Part shown: positions 53,873 through 62,573 of the stretch, piece after piece
Position numbering within the stretch: the first letter of the stretch is position 1
Layout: every line of letters begins with the position of its first letter
Origin: Brotonthovivens ammoniilytica
GTDB taxonomy: Bacteria > Bacillota > Clostridia > Lachnospirales > Lachnospiraceae
NCBI RefSeq assembly: GCF_025566885.1
Contig: NZ_JAOQJQ010000003.1
Coordinates: 124,001-188,000 of the forward strand
DNA length: 64,000 nt
Direction of reading: 5' to 3'
Program-made: the position numbers and the translations under genes
The notes under the pieces: model-generated
Told to the model about the DNA's origin: nothing
Seen by the model: only the letters and a program-made list of their open reading frames with translations
Database searches by the model: none

Positions 53873-55126
53873 TTAATATCTGCCGTATTTTTCCAAGGCC
53901 TCGTACCATGCGGCCAGATTTTCCGGTCTGCCGTTATCAATGGCCAGATTATTTGACATCATATATCCCCCGCCGGGCGCGCAGATATCAAGAAGTCTTT
54001 TTGTTTCCTCTGTAATGGATTCTTTTGTTCCGTAAGAAAGAAAGTTTGTGTCAAAGTTTCCCGCAATACATACAGTATCCCCCAGCACTTTTTTTGCTTT
54101 GGCCATATCCTGTTTTTCAAAGATGTAGACAATTTTACCTTTTGGTACGTCTTTAATTGTTTCAAGGCGGGTAAAATAATTTCCTTCACAGGCAACAAAT
54201 GGAGTAATACCGGCATTTACGAAAGCGCACAGCATTTTTTTAAGAGGCGGCCAGTAATAATCTGCATAGTCGTCAGGAGACATAAACTCATCCACGCCTG
54301 CATGAAGCGGGATAAAGATATTATCTGCATGGGACATTTTACATAAACCAATAGCAGATTGAATGGAAACATCTGTGTAGCGGTCAACGGCTTCGGCCAG
54401 AAGTTCCGGATCTGTTTTCAGATCCATGACAGTATTGATCAGCCCCCGGATATTGTCGGCAAAGTCATCAAAAGGATTCAGGGCTACTGCAGTTCCCCAG
54501 ACTGGAAATCCTTTCTGAACAAGGTGCATTATTACGTCAACAGAAGATTGAATATAAGAGCCTACTGCATTTCCGGCTTCCATCAAAGAAGCCAGGGCCT
54601 GTTTAAGGGGCGGTGCAGCTAAAGCGCCAAATCCCATAACAGTGCTGCCGCACAGACTGTAGGGATTTAACATAGAAAGTCCCTGAAGGGAAGCAAATTT
54701 TTTTGCAAGAACTTTTTGAAGAAGGAATTTGGAGGGATCTTTTAAAAAGTCTTCATATTCTTCATCCTCCAGAAATTCGTGGTCAATAGTCTGATATGTA
54801 AAGTTATCGCCAAACTGCGGTGTTTTTCCGGGATAATTGATGTTAACAGGTTTTAAAATGTCCATTCCGTTTTTTGGAAAAAACTGCGGGGCATAAAAGT
54901 AGTCTGGTTTAATATCTTCCAGCATTTTATCCAGGGCAGGGATCAGATTGCGCTGGTCTGTCATGGCATCTTTGATGGTAACGCCGTATTCTGCTGCAAT
55001 AACGTTTCCAAAAGTGGGAACCAGAGGAACCCTGTCAGGTTCCTGCAGTGCAATGGCTGTGTTAACACGTTTTGCACGGGCTTTTAATAATTCCATATTT
55101 GTATTTTCGGGTATATTCTTTTCCAT
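53873..55126 (-). CDS. Uroporphyrinogen decarboxylase-like (MtaA/CmuA-type) protein
   Basis: A 417-residue member of the UroD superfamily, longer than the 332-residue protein at 447-1445. Features include an opening of the type RVNTAIALQEPDRVPLVPTF, PLHAGVDEFMSPDDY, and the C-terminal ICAPGGGYMMSNNLAI stretch. Such proteins transfer methyl groups in corrinoid-linked demethylation, or act on unknown substrates. No corrinoid partner is adjacent. AAGGAAAGG precedes the ATG. It is divergent from a FlK-like thioesterase gene across 206 bases. Confidence 0.8.
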   Translation of the reverse strand: MEKNIPENTNMELLKARAKRVNTAIALQEPDRVPLVPTFGNVIAAEYGVTIKDAMTDQRNLIPALDKMLEDIKPDYFYAPQFFPKNGMDILKPVNINYPGKTPQFGDNFTYQTIDHEFLEDEEYEDFLKDPSKFLLQKVLAKKFASLQGLSMLNPYSLCGSTVMGFGALAAPPLKQALASLMEAGNAVGSYIQSSVDVIMHLVQKGFPVWGTAVALNPFDDFADNIRGLINTVMDLKTDPELLAEAVDRYTDVSIQSAIGLCKMSHADNIFIPLHAGVDEFMSPDDYADYYWPPLKKMLCAFVNAGITPFVACEGNYFTRLETIKDVPKGKIVYIFEKQDMAKAKKVLGDTVCIAGNFDTNFLSYGTKESITEETKRLLDICAPGGGYMMSNNLAIDNGRPENLAAWYEALEKYGRY

Positions 55127-55332
55127 ATTGATATTCCTTTCCTTGGTTTTAGGCTATTGATATCTGTTATCTGCTTATTTCACAGTTTAACAGGAGCGCG
55201 GAAAAATCTGAAATTGCCATTTTATATTAACTGATACGAAATATGTATGATGAGAAATAATCCGGTTGGCCCAAAGATTTTCTTGTGGTATGATATCATA
55301 TATAAGATGTTTAGTAAGCAGGAGGAATCAAA

Positions 55333-55719
55333 ATGTTAGAAACAGGAATAAAAGGAAAAGATACGGTAAAGGTAGTATCTGAAAATACAGCAGCAGCAGT
55401 AGGAAGCGGTACACTTTTAGTATTTGCAACACCAGCCATGATTGCGTTAATGGAAAAGACGGCTTGTAACAGTGTAATGCCATTTCTAGAAGAGGGATGC
55501 GGGACAGTAGGTACGATGCTGAATGTAAAGCATATGGCGGCTACCCCAGTGGGAATGACAGTGACCTGCGAGAGCGAGCTTATAGAAACAGACGGACGAA
55601 GACTGGTTTTTAAAGTAACGGCCTCCGACGAAGCAGGTGTGATAGGGGAAGGTACCCATGAACGTTTTATCGTAAATAATGAAAAATTCCAGAACAAAGC
55701 AGATCAGAAGGGAAAATAA
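55333..55719 (+). CDS. FlK-like thioesterase (hotdog fold)
   Basis: A 128-residue hotdog-fold protein resembling fluoroacetyl-CoA thioesterase FlK. The candidate catalytic residues lie in FATPAMIALMEKTA (Thr/Glu) and NVKHMAATPVGM (His). Wider family members hydrolyse small acyl-CoAs; fluoroacetyl-CoA specificity is not implied. CAGGAGGAATCAAA precedes the ATG. It stands alone between the UroD-like gene and the copper operon. Confidence 0.82.
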   Translation: MLETGIKGKDTVKVVSENTAAAVGSGTLLVFATPAMIALMEKTACNSVMPFLEEGCGTVGTMLNVKHMAATPVGMTVTCESELIETDGRRLVFKVTASDEAGVIGEGTHERFIVNNEKFQNKADQKGK

Positions 55720-55816
55720 CTGCTAAGGTGATGGCAGGAATAAGTTTTGGTATATGGAGCATGATAAGAAATGGTGAAGATGAATATTTTTACCATTTCT
55801 TATTTTAGACTTTACA

Positions 55817-55835
55817 TATACCCCTTGGGGGTATA
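55817..55835. promoter_or_regulatory. CsoR-type operator
   Basis: TATACCCC-TTG-GGGGTATA, an inverted repeat of the kind bound by CsoR/RcnR proteins, lies 29 bases before the csoR start codon. It overlaps a likely core promoter (TATAATA at 55833). Confidence 0.8.
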
Positions 55836-55863
55836 TAATACTGATGAAAGGCAGGTGCGGAAT

Positions 55864-56163
55864 ATGGAAAAGGAATGTTGTCTTCATAAAACAAAAGAAC
55901 GTTCAGATGAAGAATATAAAAAGCTGATTCACAGATTAAACAGAATTGAAGGACAGATCCGCGGAATTAAAGGAATGATAGAAAAAAGCGCGTACTGTAC
56001 AGACATTCTGGTCCAGTCTTCGGCCGTAACTGCGGCAGTCAATGCGTTTAACAGAGAACTTCTCGCCAGTCATATCAGGTCCTGTGTGGCGGAGGATATA
56101 CGGGAGGGCAGAGATGAGACTCTAGATGAACTCATTGACACCTTAAAGAAATTAATGAAGTAG
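55864..56163 (+). CDS. csoR: CsoR-type copper-sensing repressor
   Basis: A 99-residue four-helix protein of the CsoR/RcnR family. Copper ligands are visible as Cys in YCTDILVQ, and His and Cys in SHIRSC (C-H-C pattern). It represses its own operon and dissociates on binding Cu(I). The ATG at 55864 is chosen over an upstream Met because that would place the operator inside the coding region. copA follows 12 bases after the stop. Confidence 0.93.
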   Translation: MEKECCLHKTKERSDEEYKKLIHRLNRIEGQIRGIKGMIEKSAYCTDILVQSSAVTAAVNAFNRELLASHIRSCVAEDIREGRDETLDELIDTLKKLMK

Positions 56164-56175
56164 GAGGGACAATCA

Positions 56176-58692
56176 ATGGAACAATATAAAGTAACCGGAA
56201 TGAGCTGTGCCGCCTGCAGCGCCCGGGTAGAAAAGGCAGTGTCAAAAGTAGACGGCGTTACGTCCTGTTCGGTAAGTCTTTTGACAAATTCTATGGGAGT
56301 GGAAGGCACTGCTTCCCCCCAGGCTGTTATGGCGGCGGTTGAAGCAGCCGGGTATGGGGCGGCCAGGAAAACAGACGCTGCGGAACATAAGGGTACATCG
56401 GCCGCGGCAGAAGAAGATATGCTGGCAGACAAAGATACGCCTGTATTAAAGAGGAGACTGATCAGTTCCCTGGTTTTTCTGCTGGTACTTATGTATTTCT
56501 CCATGGGGCATATGATGTGGGGATGGCCGGTTCCCGCAGTTTTGGCTGAAGATCATGTAAGTATGGGGCTTCTGCAGCTGCTGCTGACAGTTATCATTAT
56601 GGTGATTAATCAGAAATTTTTTGTCAGCGGTTTTAAGGGGCTGATTCACCGGGCGCCAAATATGGATACTCTGGTAGCTCTTGGTGCCGGTGCTTCCTTT
56701 GTATATAGTACGTATGCGCTGTTTGCTATGAGCAATGCCCATGTGAGAGGTGATATGGATGCTGTCATGGGATACATGCATGAGTTTTATTTTGAATCAG
56801 CAGCCATGATCCTGACACTGATTACCCTTGGAAAAATGCTGGAGGCATATTCCAAAGGAAAAACTACGGATGCATTGAAAAATCTTATGAAGCTGGCGCC
56901 TAAAACTGCAGCTGTGATCCGTGACGGAGAAGAAGTGGAAGTGTCCATTGAACAGGTGCGAAACGGTGATATTTTTGTGGTACGTCCCGGTGAGAATATT
57001 CCGGTGGACGGTGTGGTAATAGAGGGGAGCAGTGCGGTAAATGAATCTGCCCTTACCGGAGAAAGTATCCCGGCAGACAAAGAACAGGGGGATGCTGTGT
57101 CGGCGGCTACCTTAAATCAGTCTGGATATTTAAAATGTGAGGCTACCCGTGTAGGGCAGGATACTACATTTTCACAGATTATTCAGATGGTCAGCGATGC
57201 GGCCGCTACAAAAGCACCTATTGCAAAAATTGCCGATAAAGTGTCTGGCGTGTTTGTACCGGCAGTAATTACCATTGCGGTTATCACATTCATTATATGG
57301 ATGCTGGTGGGGGAAAGTTTTGGATTTTCTTTATCCAGAGCAATTTCGGTATTGGTTATCAGCTGTCCGTGTGCTCTGGGACTGGCAACTCCGGTGGCAA
57401 TTATGGTTGGAAACGGCATGGGTGCAAAACATGGTATTTTGTTTAAGACAGCCGTATCTCTGGAAGAGACCGGGAAAATGCAGACGGTTGTACTGGATAA
57501 AACGGGAACCATTACAAGCGGAGAACCAAAAGTAACTGATATTGTGCCTGCAGATGGTGTTGAGGAGAGATGGCTGCTGCAAATGGCATATTCACTGGAA
57601 AAAAAGAGTGAGCATCCTCTGGCCCGGGCTGTTTTTCAGAAGGCAGAAGAGGCGCAGCTGAAAGCGTCAGAGGTTTCAGAGTTTAAAGCGCTTCCCGGAA
57701 ACGGATTGTCAGCTGTTCTTGATGGAGTGCCGCTGGTAGGCGGAAGTCTGAAATTTATCAGTGAGCAGGCTGGTGTAACTGATGAAATGGAAGAAAAGGC
57801 AAAGCAGCTGGCAGAAGAGGGAAAAACCCCGTTGTTATTTGCCGTTGACGGAAAGCTGTCCGGTATTATAGCTGTAGCAGACGTTATTAAGGAAGACAGC
57901 CCCCAGGCAGTCAGAGAGCTTCAGAATATGGGAATCCATGTGGTTATGCTTACCGGTGATAATGAAAGAACCGCAAAAGCCATCGGCATTCAGGCTGGTG
58001 TGGATGAAGTAATTGCAGGTGTTCTCCCGGAAGGAAAAGAAAGCGTTATTCGTTCTCTGAAACAAAAAGGGAAAACTGCTATGGTTGGAGACGGTATCAA
58101 TGATGCGCCGGCGCTTACAAGGGCGGATATGGGTATCGCCATTGGCGCAGGTACAGATATCGCCATAGATGCGGCAGATGTGGTGCTGATGAAGAGCCGT
58201 CTCAGCGACGTACCGGCTGCTATTCGTTTAAGCCGTGCAACGCTGCGTAATATACACCAGAATCTGTTCTGGGCATTTTTCTATAATATCATTGGCATTC
58301 CGCTGGCGGCGGGAGTATGGATTCCGGTATTTGGCTGGGAGTTAAATCCTATGTTTGGTGCCGCAGCTATGAGTTTGTCAAGTTTTTGTGTGGTAACCAA
58401 TGCACTGCGGCTGAATTTTTTCAATATCCGCAATGCATCCAAGGATAAAAAAATAAAAGTGAAAATTAAGGAGGAACCTGTAATGAAAAAAACAATGAAA
58501 ATCGAAGGTATGATGTGCGGCCACTGTGAGGCCAGAGTGAAAAAAGTACTAGAAGCGCTTCCGGAAGTTGATCAGGCAGAAGTAAGTCATGAAGCCGGAA
58601 CCGCTGTAGTAACACTGCATGGAGAAATTAGCGATGATGTTTTGAAAAAAACAGTGGAAGATCAGGATTACAAAGTGATTTCCATAGAGTAA
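56176..58692 (+). CDS. copA: Copper-exporting P1B-type ATPase with C-terminal HMA domain
   Basis: An 838-residue heavy-metal ATPase. Residues 1-70 form an HMA domain with C-x2-C in GMSCAACSARVEK. Transmembrane helices include the copper-binding CPC (C397-P-C399) in SCPCALGLATP. The phosphorylation motif DKTGT begins at 441, and GDGINDAPAL closes the P domain. A short basic linker (about 752-768) leads to a second HMA domain (about 770-838) with GMMCGHCEARVKK. It exports Cu(I). The C-terminal HMA domain has its own RBS and ATG inside the frame, see the entry at 58483. Confidence 0.95.
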   Translation: MEQYKVTGMSCAACSARVEKAVSKVDGVTSCSVSLLTNSMGVEGTASPQAVMAAVEAAGYGAARKTDAAEHKGTSAAAEEDMLADKDTPVLKRRLISSLVFLLVLMYFSMGHMMWGWPVPAVLAEDHVSMGLLQLLLTVIIMVINQKFFVSGFKGLIHRAPNMDTLVALGAGASFVYSTYALFAMSNAHVRGDMDAVMGYMHEFYFESAAMILTLITLGKMLEAYSKGKTTDALKNLMKLAPKTAAVIRDGEEVEVSIEQVRNGDIFVVRPGENIPVDGVVIEGSSAVNESALTGESIPADKEQGDAVSAATLNQSGYLKCEATRVGQDTTFSQIIQMVSDAAATKAPIAKIADKVSGVFVPAVITIAVITFIIWMLVGESFGFSLSRAISVLVISCPCALGLATPVAIMVGNGMGAKHGILFKTAVSLEETGKMQTVVLDKTGTITSGEPKVTDIVPADGVEERWLLQMAYSLEKKSEHPLARAVFQKAEEAQLKASEVSEFKALPGNGLSAVLDGVPLVGGSLKFISEQAGVTDEMEEKAKQLAEEGKTPLLFAVDGKLSGIIAVADVIKEDSPQAVRELQNMGIHVVMLTGDNERTAKAIGIQAGVDEVIAGVLPEGKESVIRSLKQKGKTAMVGDGINDAPALTRADMGIAIGAGTDIAIDAADVVLMKSRLSDVPAAIRLSRATLRNIHQNLFWAFFYNIIGIPLAAGVWIPVFGWELNPMFGAAAMSLSSFCVVTNALRLNFFNIRNASKDKKIKVKIKEEPVMKKTMKIEGMMCGHCEARVKKVLEALPEVDQAEVSHEAGTAVVTLHGEISDDVLKKTVEDQDYKVISIE
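58483..58692 (+). CDS. Possible internally initiated CopZ-like copper chaperone
   Basis: Inside copA and in the same frame, AAGGAGG (58468-58474) lies eight bases before ATG 58483. Initiation there would give a 69-residue HMA protein (MKKTMKIEGMMCGHCEARVK...) of exact CopZ size. The same segment is the C-terminal domain of the full ATPase, so one frame could make both membrane-bound and free forms. The site is better than many real starts in the window, but use is unproven. Confidence 0.55.
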   Translation: MKKTMKIEGMMCGHCEARVKKVLEALPEVDQAEVSHEAGTAVVTLHGEISDDVLKKTVEDQDYKVISIE

Positions 58693-58713
58693 TATTACTG
58701 CACAGAATAAAAG

Positions 58714-58762
58714 AAAATAAGACGATATGCACTCTTTTAGGAGTGTGTATCGTCTTATTTTG
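58714..58762. terminator. Bidirectional terminator between copA and LysR
   Basis: ATAAGACGATATGCACTC and GAGTGTGTATCGTCTTAT form an 18-base stem with two G-U pairs around TTTTAG, with AAAA before and TTTT after. Confidence 0.85.
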
Positions 58763-58791
58763 ATGTAAAATAGTCTGAAAAGCTGTAACCA

Positions 58792-59697
58792 TTAATCTTG
58801 GGTTGCCAGCCGGATCAGATGCTGATTTAAAATATTCATAAACCAGCTGACTGCGGGCTGCCCTTCCTGTTCCAGCCAGGCAGCGCCGATGGAACAGGCA
58901 GTGTGGCTGCTGTCCAGAGGAACATAGACCAGAGAGGCTTTTACATAGTCTTTGATTTTATAAGGCAGAATTGTAATGCCAAGTCCGGATTCCACAGCAA
59001 AAAGAACCTCCTCCATGGAGCGGTAAGTATGTGCAATTCTGGGGGTAAAATTAAGATCTTTGCACACCTGACAGATCTGTCTGGACATGAATGCGGCCTT
59101 GTCCGGTTCAAACATCAGAAATGGTTCGGTGGCAATTTTTGTGTAGTCGATTTTAAAGTTATGTAAACATGGATGATCACTGCGGCAGACAAGGCTGTAG
59201 TTATCCTCATGAATTTTCCGGTTTTGGTAGTCTGGTCTTCGTTTAATATCTTCCATCAGTGAAAAATAGATATCATACTGTTTTTGATCAATAGAATCCA
59301 CGATTTCCAGGGCATCCATACGGATCAGTTCAATATCAACCTGTGGATAGGCGCGGCGGAACTGATGAATTACCTCTGGAAGAAAATACTTACAGGGACT
59401 GGCTAGATATCCGATTTTTAAATGACAGGAATCGGAGGCTGACAGCGAGCGGATTCTGTTTTTGGAGGCAGTCTCAAGATCCAGAAATCCTTTGGCGTCC
59501 TCTAAAAACTGGATGCCGGATTTGGTCAGTATTACACCTCGTGCCGTGCGTTCAAAGAGCCGTGTTCCAAGTTCCTGCTCCAGTTCGGAGATCTGGTGGC
59601 TGATTGCCGGCTGAGTCATATAAAATTCTTTGGCAGTCTCTGAAAAACTTAAATGTTTTGCGGCAGATAAAAAATATTTCAGCTGTATGGTATTCAT
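58792..59697 (-). CDS. LysR-family transcriptional regulator
   Basis: A 301-residue LysR-type regulator: MNTIQLKYFLSAAKHLSF, then TQPAISHQISELEQELG, followed by an effector domain. GGAGGAAAGCT precedes the ATG at 59695-59697; a longer frame is rejected. It is divergent from the flavoenzyme gene at 60301 across the 25-bp tandem repeat region and could regulate it, although 603 bases separate them. Confidence 0.9.
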   Translation of the reverse strand: MNTIQLKYFLSAAKHLSFSETAKEFYMTQPAISHQISELEQELGTRLFERTARGVILTKSGIQFLEDAKGFLDLETASKNRIRSLSASDSCHLKIGYLASPCKYFLPEVIHQFRRAYPQVDIELIRMDALEIVDSIDQKQYDIYFSLMEDIKRRPDYQNRKIHEDNYSLVCRSDHPCLHNFKIDYTKIATEPFLMFEPDKAAFMSRQICQVCKDLNFTPRIAHTYRSMEEVLFAVESGLGITILPYKIKDYVKASLVYVPLDSSHTACSIGAAWLEQEGQPAVSWFMNILNQHLIRLATQD

Positions 59698-59755
59698 AGC
59701 TTTCCTCCGGAGTTTTTTTAATAATATCATATTTGCAGATATTTGTCATAGGTTC

Positions 59756-60048
59756 CCCAGCGTCCCGCAGCTGCTCCAAGGCCAGCGCCCCGCAGCTGCT
59801 TCAAGGCCAGCGCCCCGCAGCTGGCTCAAGGCCAGCGCCCCGCAGCTGCTTCAAGGACTGCGCCCCGCAGCTGGCTCAAGGCCAGCGCCCCGCAGCTGTC
59901 CCCAAGGCCAGCGCCCCGCAGCTGCTTCAAGGACTGCGTCCCGCAGCTGCTTCAAGGCCAGCGTCCCGCAGCTGCCTCAAGGCCAGCGCCCCGCAGCTGC
60001 CTCAAGGCCAGCGCCCCGCAGCTGCTTCAAGGCCAGCGCCCCGCAGCT
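59756..60048. repeat. 25-bp tandem repeat array, about 12 units
   Basis: Units of the form GCCAGCGCCCCGCAGCTGCTT+CAAG run head to tail from 59756; unit 6 has 26 bases and the last is partial. Variation is limited (GCCAGC/GACTGC, GCCCC/GTCCC, TGCTT/TGGCT/TGCCT). It is much more GC-rich than the flanks. With a period not divisible by three it cycles through all frames, so it is not coding. No spacers are present, so it is not CRISPR. Confidence 0.92.
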
Positions 60049-60097
60049 AAGCTCTAAAGCCTGCGGCTTTTTCGCTTTGTGGCTGTCGCCACATATC

Positions 60098-60163
60098 CTT
60101 ACAAAAAGCAAAGCGCAGAAAAGAAAAATGAGCTTTCCTTTTCTGCGTTTTGCTTTTTGTAAG
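60098..60163. repeat. Long inverted repeat after the tandem array
   Basis: Two 26-base arms (60098-60123 and 60138-60163) are complementary except for one G-U-compatible position, with a 14-base loop. Immediately after the right arm, GCTGCGGGGC is the reverse complement of the core of the tandem unit. Confidence 0.85.
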
Positions 60164-60218
60164 GCTGCGGGGCTTGTAGCTATAAAAAATGTTTATACGT
60201 GGGGAAGAAAAGCGGAAT

Positions 60219-60247
60219 TTCACAGTTATTTTTTGTCATGGTATACT
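60219..60247 (+). promoter_or_regulatory. Sigma-A-type promoter for the flavoenzyme gene
   Basis: TTCACA (60219-60224), a 17-base spacer and TATACT (60242-60247) lie 54 bases before the ATG. Confidence 0.65.
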
Positions 60248-60300
60248 GCTGATAGATAGCTGATTAAGGTTTTTATTTTTACTATGGAGGGATAGAACGT

Positions 60301-62301
60301 ATGAAATTTGAGAAGTTATTAAGTCCGCTGAAGGTGGGAAACAAAACGTACCGAAACCGAATAGTCAGTGCTCCTATGGCTTTTGGTCTGATTGTTCAGA
60401 ATCCGGATGCAAGAGAGTTTACATACCGGAAGCTGGAGGGACCGGCAAAAGGCGGGAATGCCTGTGTTATCGTGGGGGAGACAGATGTAAACTTTGTGGA
60501 TGCAGTACGTATTCCGGGATTTCGTCCTTTTGATTTTGCAAAGCCGGAAGAAGATATGGAAACGTTTCAGGCGGTGGCTGAATATGCCACAAGAATTAAA
60601 AGTCATGGTGCAGTGGCGCTGGCGGAGCTGGTGCACGCCGGAAAAGAAAAAGTACCTTTTGGACCGGATGAAGATTGTATCGGGCCGGTGGAGTCTGTGA
60701 ATATTGCCGGAATTAAAGCACGTCCAATGACAAAGGATGATATGGACCGTATCGCAGGAGATTTTGCAAAAGCAGCTGTTTATATGCAGAAGGCAGGATT
60801 TGACGGTGTTTTAATTCATGGGGGACATGGATTTATTTTCACACAGTTCTTATCACCATTAATGAATACCAGAACGGATGAATACGGTGGTTCTTTGGAA
60901 AACAGAGCCAGATTTCCGAAACAGATTATCCGTGCAATCAGAGATGCAGTAGGACCGGAGTTTTTGATTGAGCTTCGAATTGACGGAACTGATCATCAGC
61001 CAGGCGGCATTACACCGGAAGAGACAGGAGAATTTATTCAGATGGTGGAGGATGACATCACTTCTGTACATGTTACCTGCGGCATTTATGAGGAGTCCGT
61101 AAAATCAGGAACAGAAAGCAGTATGTTCCATCCTCACGGATTGAATGCAGAGGCTGCGGCAATTGTAAAATCTTATACGAAGCTTCCTGTTGGAGTGGTA
61201 GGCGGTATCAACTCTCCGGAGTTTTGCGAAGAAATTATAGAAAAAGGCATGGTTGATTTTGTGATTTTAGGTCGTCAGATGCTGGCAGATCCGGAGTTTA
61301 CAAAAAAATGCATGGAAGGCAGTGAGGCTCAGATCCGCAGATGTCTGCGGTGCTATAAATGTTTCCCTGGTTCTCCGGAAGAAGGATATGATGATCTGCC
61401 ATTTTCCAGTGAAGAACTGGCGTTGTATGTAGGACATTGTACCATTAATCCGCTGGCGCATCTTCCTTTTGATCCGGAATCCCTTCCGGTGCCAGAAAAA
61501 GCTAAAAAAGTTTTAATTATCGGCGGCGGCGCTGCCGGTATGCAGGCAGCCATTACATCCTTTGACAGAGGCCACGATGTTACCTTAGTAGAAAAAGGTT
61601 CTAAACTGGGAGGCTTGCTGTATTTTACAGATATTGATATTGACAAACCGGATCTTAGAAATTTCAAAGACCTTTTGATTCGTGAGGTGGAAAGAAGAGA
61701 TATTCATGTACTGCTGAATACAGAAGCAACACCGGAGTTTGTAAAGGAATTCGGTGCAGATTCAGTTATGATTGCAACCGGTTCGGTTCCGGCAGTTCCG
61801 CCTATTAAGGGAATAGAACATGCACATCAGGCTATGGAAGTGTATGATAAAACAGTAGAATGCGGAAAGAGAGTTATTATGATCGGCGGCGGCCTGGTAG
61901 GATGTGAGACAGGGCTGTATCTGCAGAAAACCGGACATGAAGTGACTGTAATTGAAATGCTTGACCGTGTAGCCAATGAGTCTTTTGGTATGTATCGGGA
62001 GGCTCTTGTATGGGAAATGGAAAAGAACCATATGACAATGCTTCCAAAAACAAAATGTCTGGAAATTGAAGCAGATGGTGTAACCATTGAAAATGCAGAC
62101 GGGGTTCAGAAGCTTCCGGCGGATACCATTGTGTTTGCCCTTGGAATGAAGTCTGTAGATTATCAGGCATTAAAAGAGGCGGCAGGAGATGCTTTTGTTC
62201 AGGTGATTGGCGATGCTGTTGCGCCCGGAAAGGTAGACCGTGCAACCAGGACGGCTTATCTGGCAGCTGTAGAACAAAAAGAAGAAGGACCTGCATTTTA
62301 A
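60301..62301 (+). CDS. Old-yellow-enzyme-type NADH:flavin oxidoreductase with Fe-S cluster and FAD domain
   Basis: A 666-residue enzyme of the 2,4-dienoyl-CoA reductase / enoate reductase / BaiCD-like family. Residues 1-340 form the FMN TIM barrel, with GADGVLIHGGHG-type motif seen as FDGVLIHGGHGF and TDEYGGSLENRARF. A [4Fe-4S] site uses C348, C351, C354 and a distant C380, with a loop longer than usual between them. The C-terminal part has two dinucleotide folds, IIGGGAAGMQAA and MIGGGLVGCE. It probably reduces an activated C=C bond with NADH. Eubacterium ramulus flavanone-cleaving reductase belongs to this family, but substrate cannot be assigned. GGAGGGATAGAACGT precedes the ATG. Confidence 0.9.
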   Translation: MKFEKLLSPLKVGNKTYRNRIVSAPMAFGLIVQNPDAREFTYRKLEGPAKGGNACVIVGETDVNFVDAVRIPGFRPFDFAKPEEDMETFQAVAEYATRIKSHGAVALAELVHAGKEKVPFGPDEDCIGPVESVNIAGIKARPMTKDDMDRIAGDFAKAAVYMQKAGFDGVLIHGGHGFIFTQFLSPLMNTRTDEYGGSLENRARFPKQIIRAIRDAVGPEFLIELRIDGTDHQPGGITPEETGEFIQMVEDDITSVHVTCGIYEESVKSGTESSMFHPHGLNAEAAAIVKSYTKLPVGVVGGINSPEFCEEIIEKGMVDFVILGRQMLADPEFTKKCMEGSEAQIRRCLRCYKCFPGSPEEGYDDLPFSSEELALYVGHCTINPLAHLPFDPESLPVPEKAKKVLIIGGGAAGMQAAITSFDRGHDVTLVEKGSKLGGLLYFTDIDIDKPDLRNFKDLLIREVERRDIHVLLNTEATPEFVKEFGADSVMIATGSVPAVPPIKGIEHAHQAMEVYDKTVECGKRVIMIGGGLVGCETGLYLQKTGHEVTVIEMLDRVANESFGMYREALVWEMEKNHMTMLPKTKCLEIEADGVTIENADGVQKLPADTIVFALGMKSVDYQALKEAAGDAFVQVIGDAVAPGKVDRATRTAYLAAVEQKEEGPAF

Positions 62302-62374
62302 TCAGTATTTTTGGTGAAAACTTCTTCATTTTAGAAGAAAAATGCTTTTAGGGAATGCTCCCAGGTACAAAATT

Positions 62375-62460
62375 AAAAGAAAAACGTTTTGAAAACTGTT
62401 CTTTCAATTATCAGGTTTTATCTGATTTGGGGGAGATGGATTTCAGAACGTTTTTCTTTT
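62375..62460. terminator. Long inverted repeat after the flavoenzyme gene
   Basis: AAAAGAAAAACGTTTTGAAA (62375-62394) pairs with TTTCAGAACGTTTTTCTTTT (62441-62460) with one mismatch across a 46-base loop that itself holds ATCAG/CTGAT. A T-rich tract follows. It probably terminates the flavoenzyme transcript or attenuates the PepSY gene. Confidence 0.55.
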
Positions 62461-62573
62461 TTAGGTTTTATGTTATACTGTCCCCAACAGATGATACGTG
62501 GTTATGGAAAGTAAAAAACGCAAGATTTCAGCTGGTATTGCCCCTGGAATTAGTAGGAAAGGAGAATCAAAAT

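Noticed and set aside
53590..53940. 116-residue frame on the minus strand between MFS and UroD-like genes
   Set aside because: No RBS, overlaps the UroD 3' end and shows no protein-like composition.
59756..60048. CRISPR array
   Set aside because: Units are contiguous with no unique spacers and no cas genes are in the window.
59630..60259. Long open frames (209 and 105 residues) across the tandem repeat
   Set aside because: The 25-base period cycles through all three frames, giving Pro/Ala/Gln-rich artefacts. There is no RBS and the frame overlaps the LysR start.
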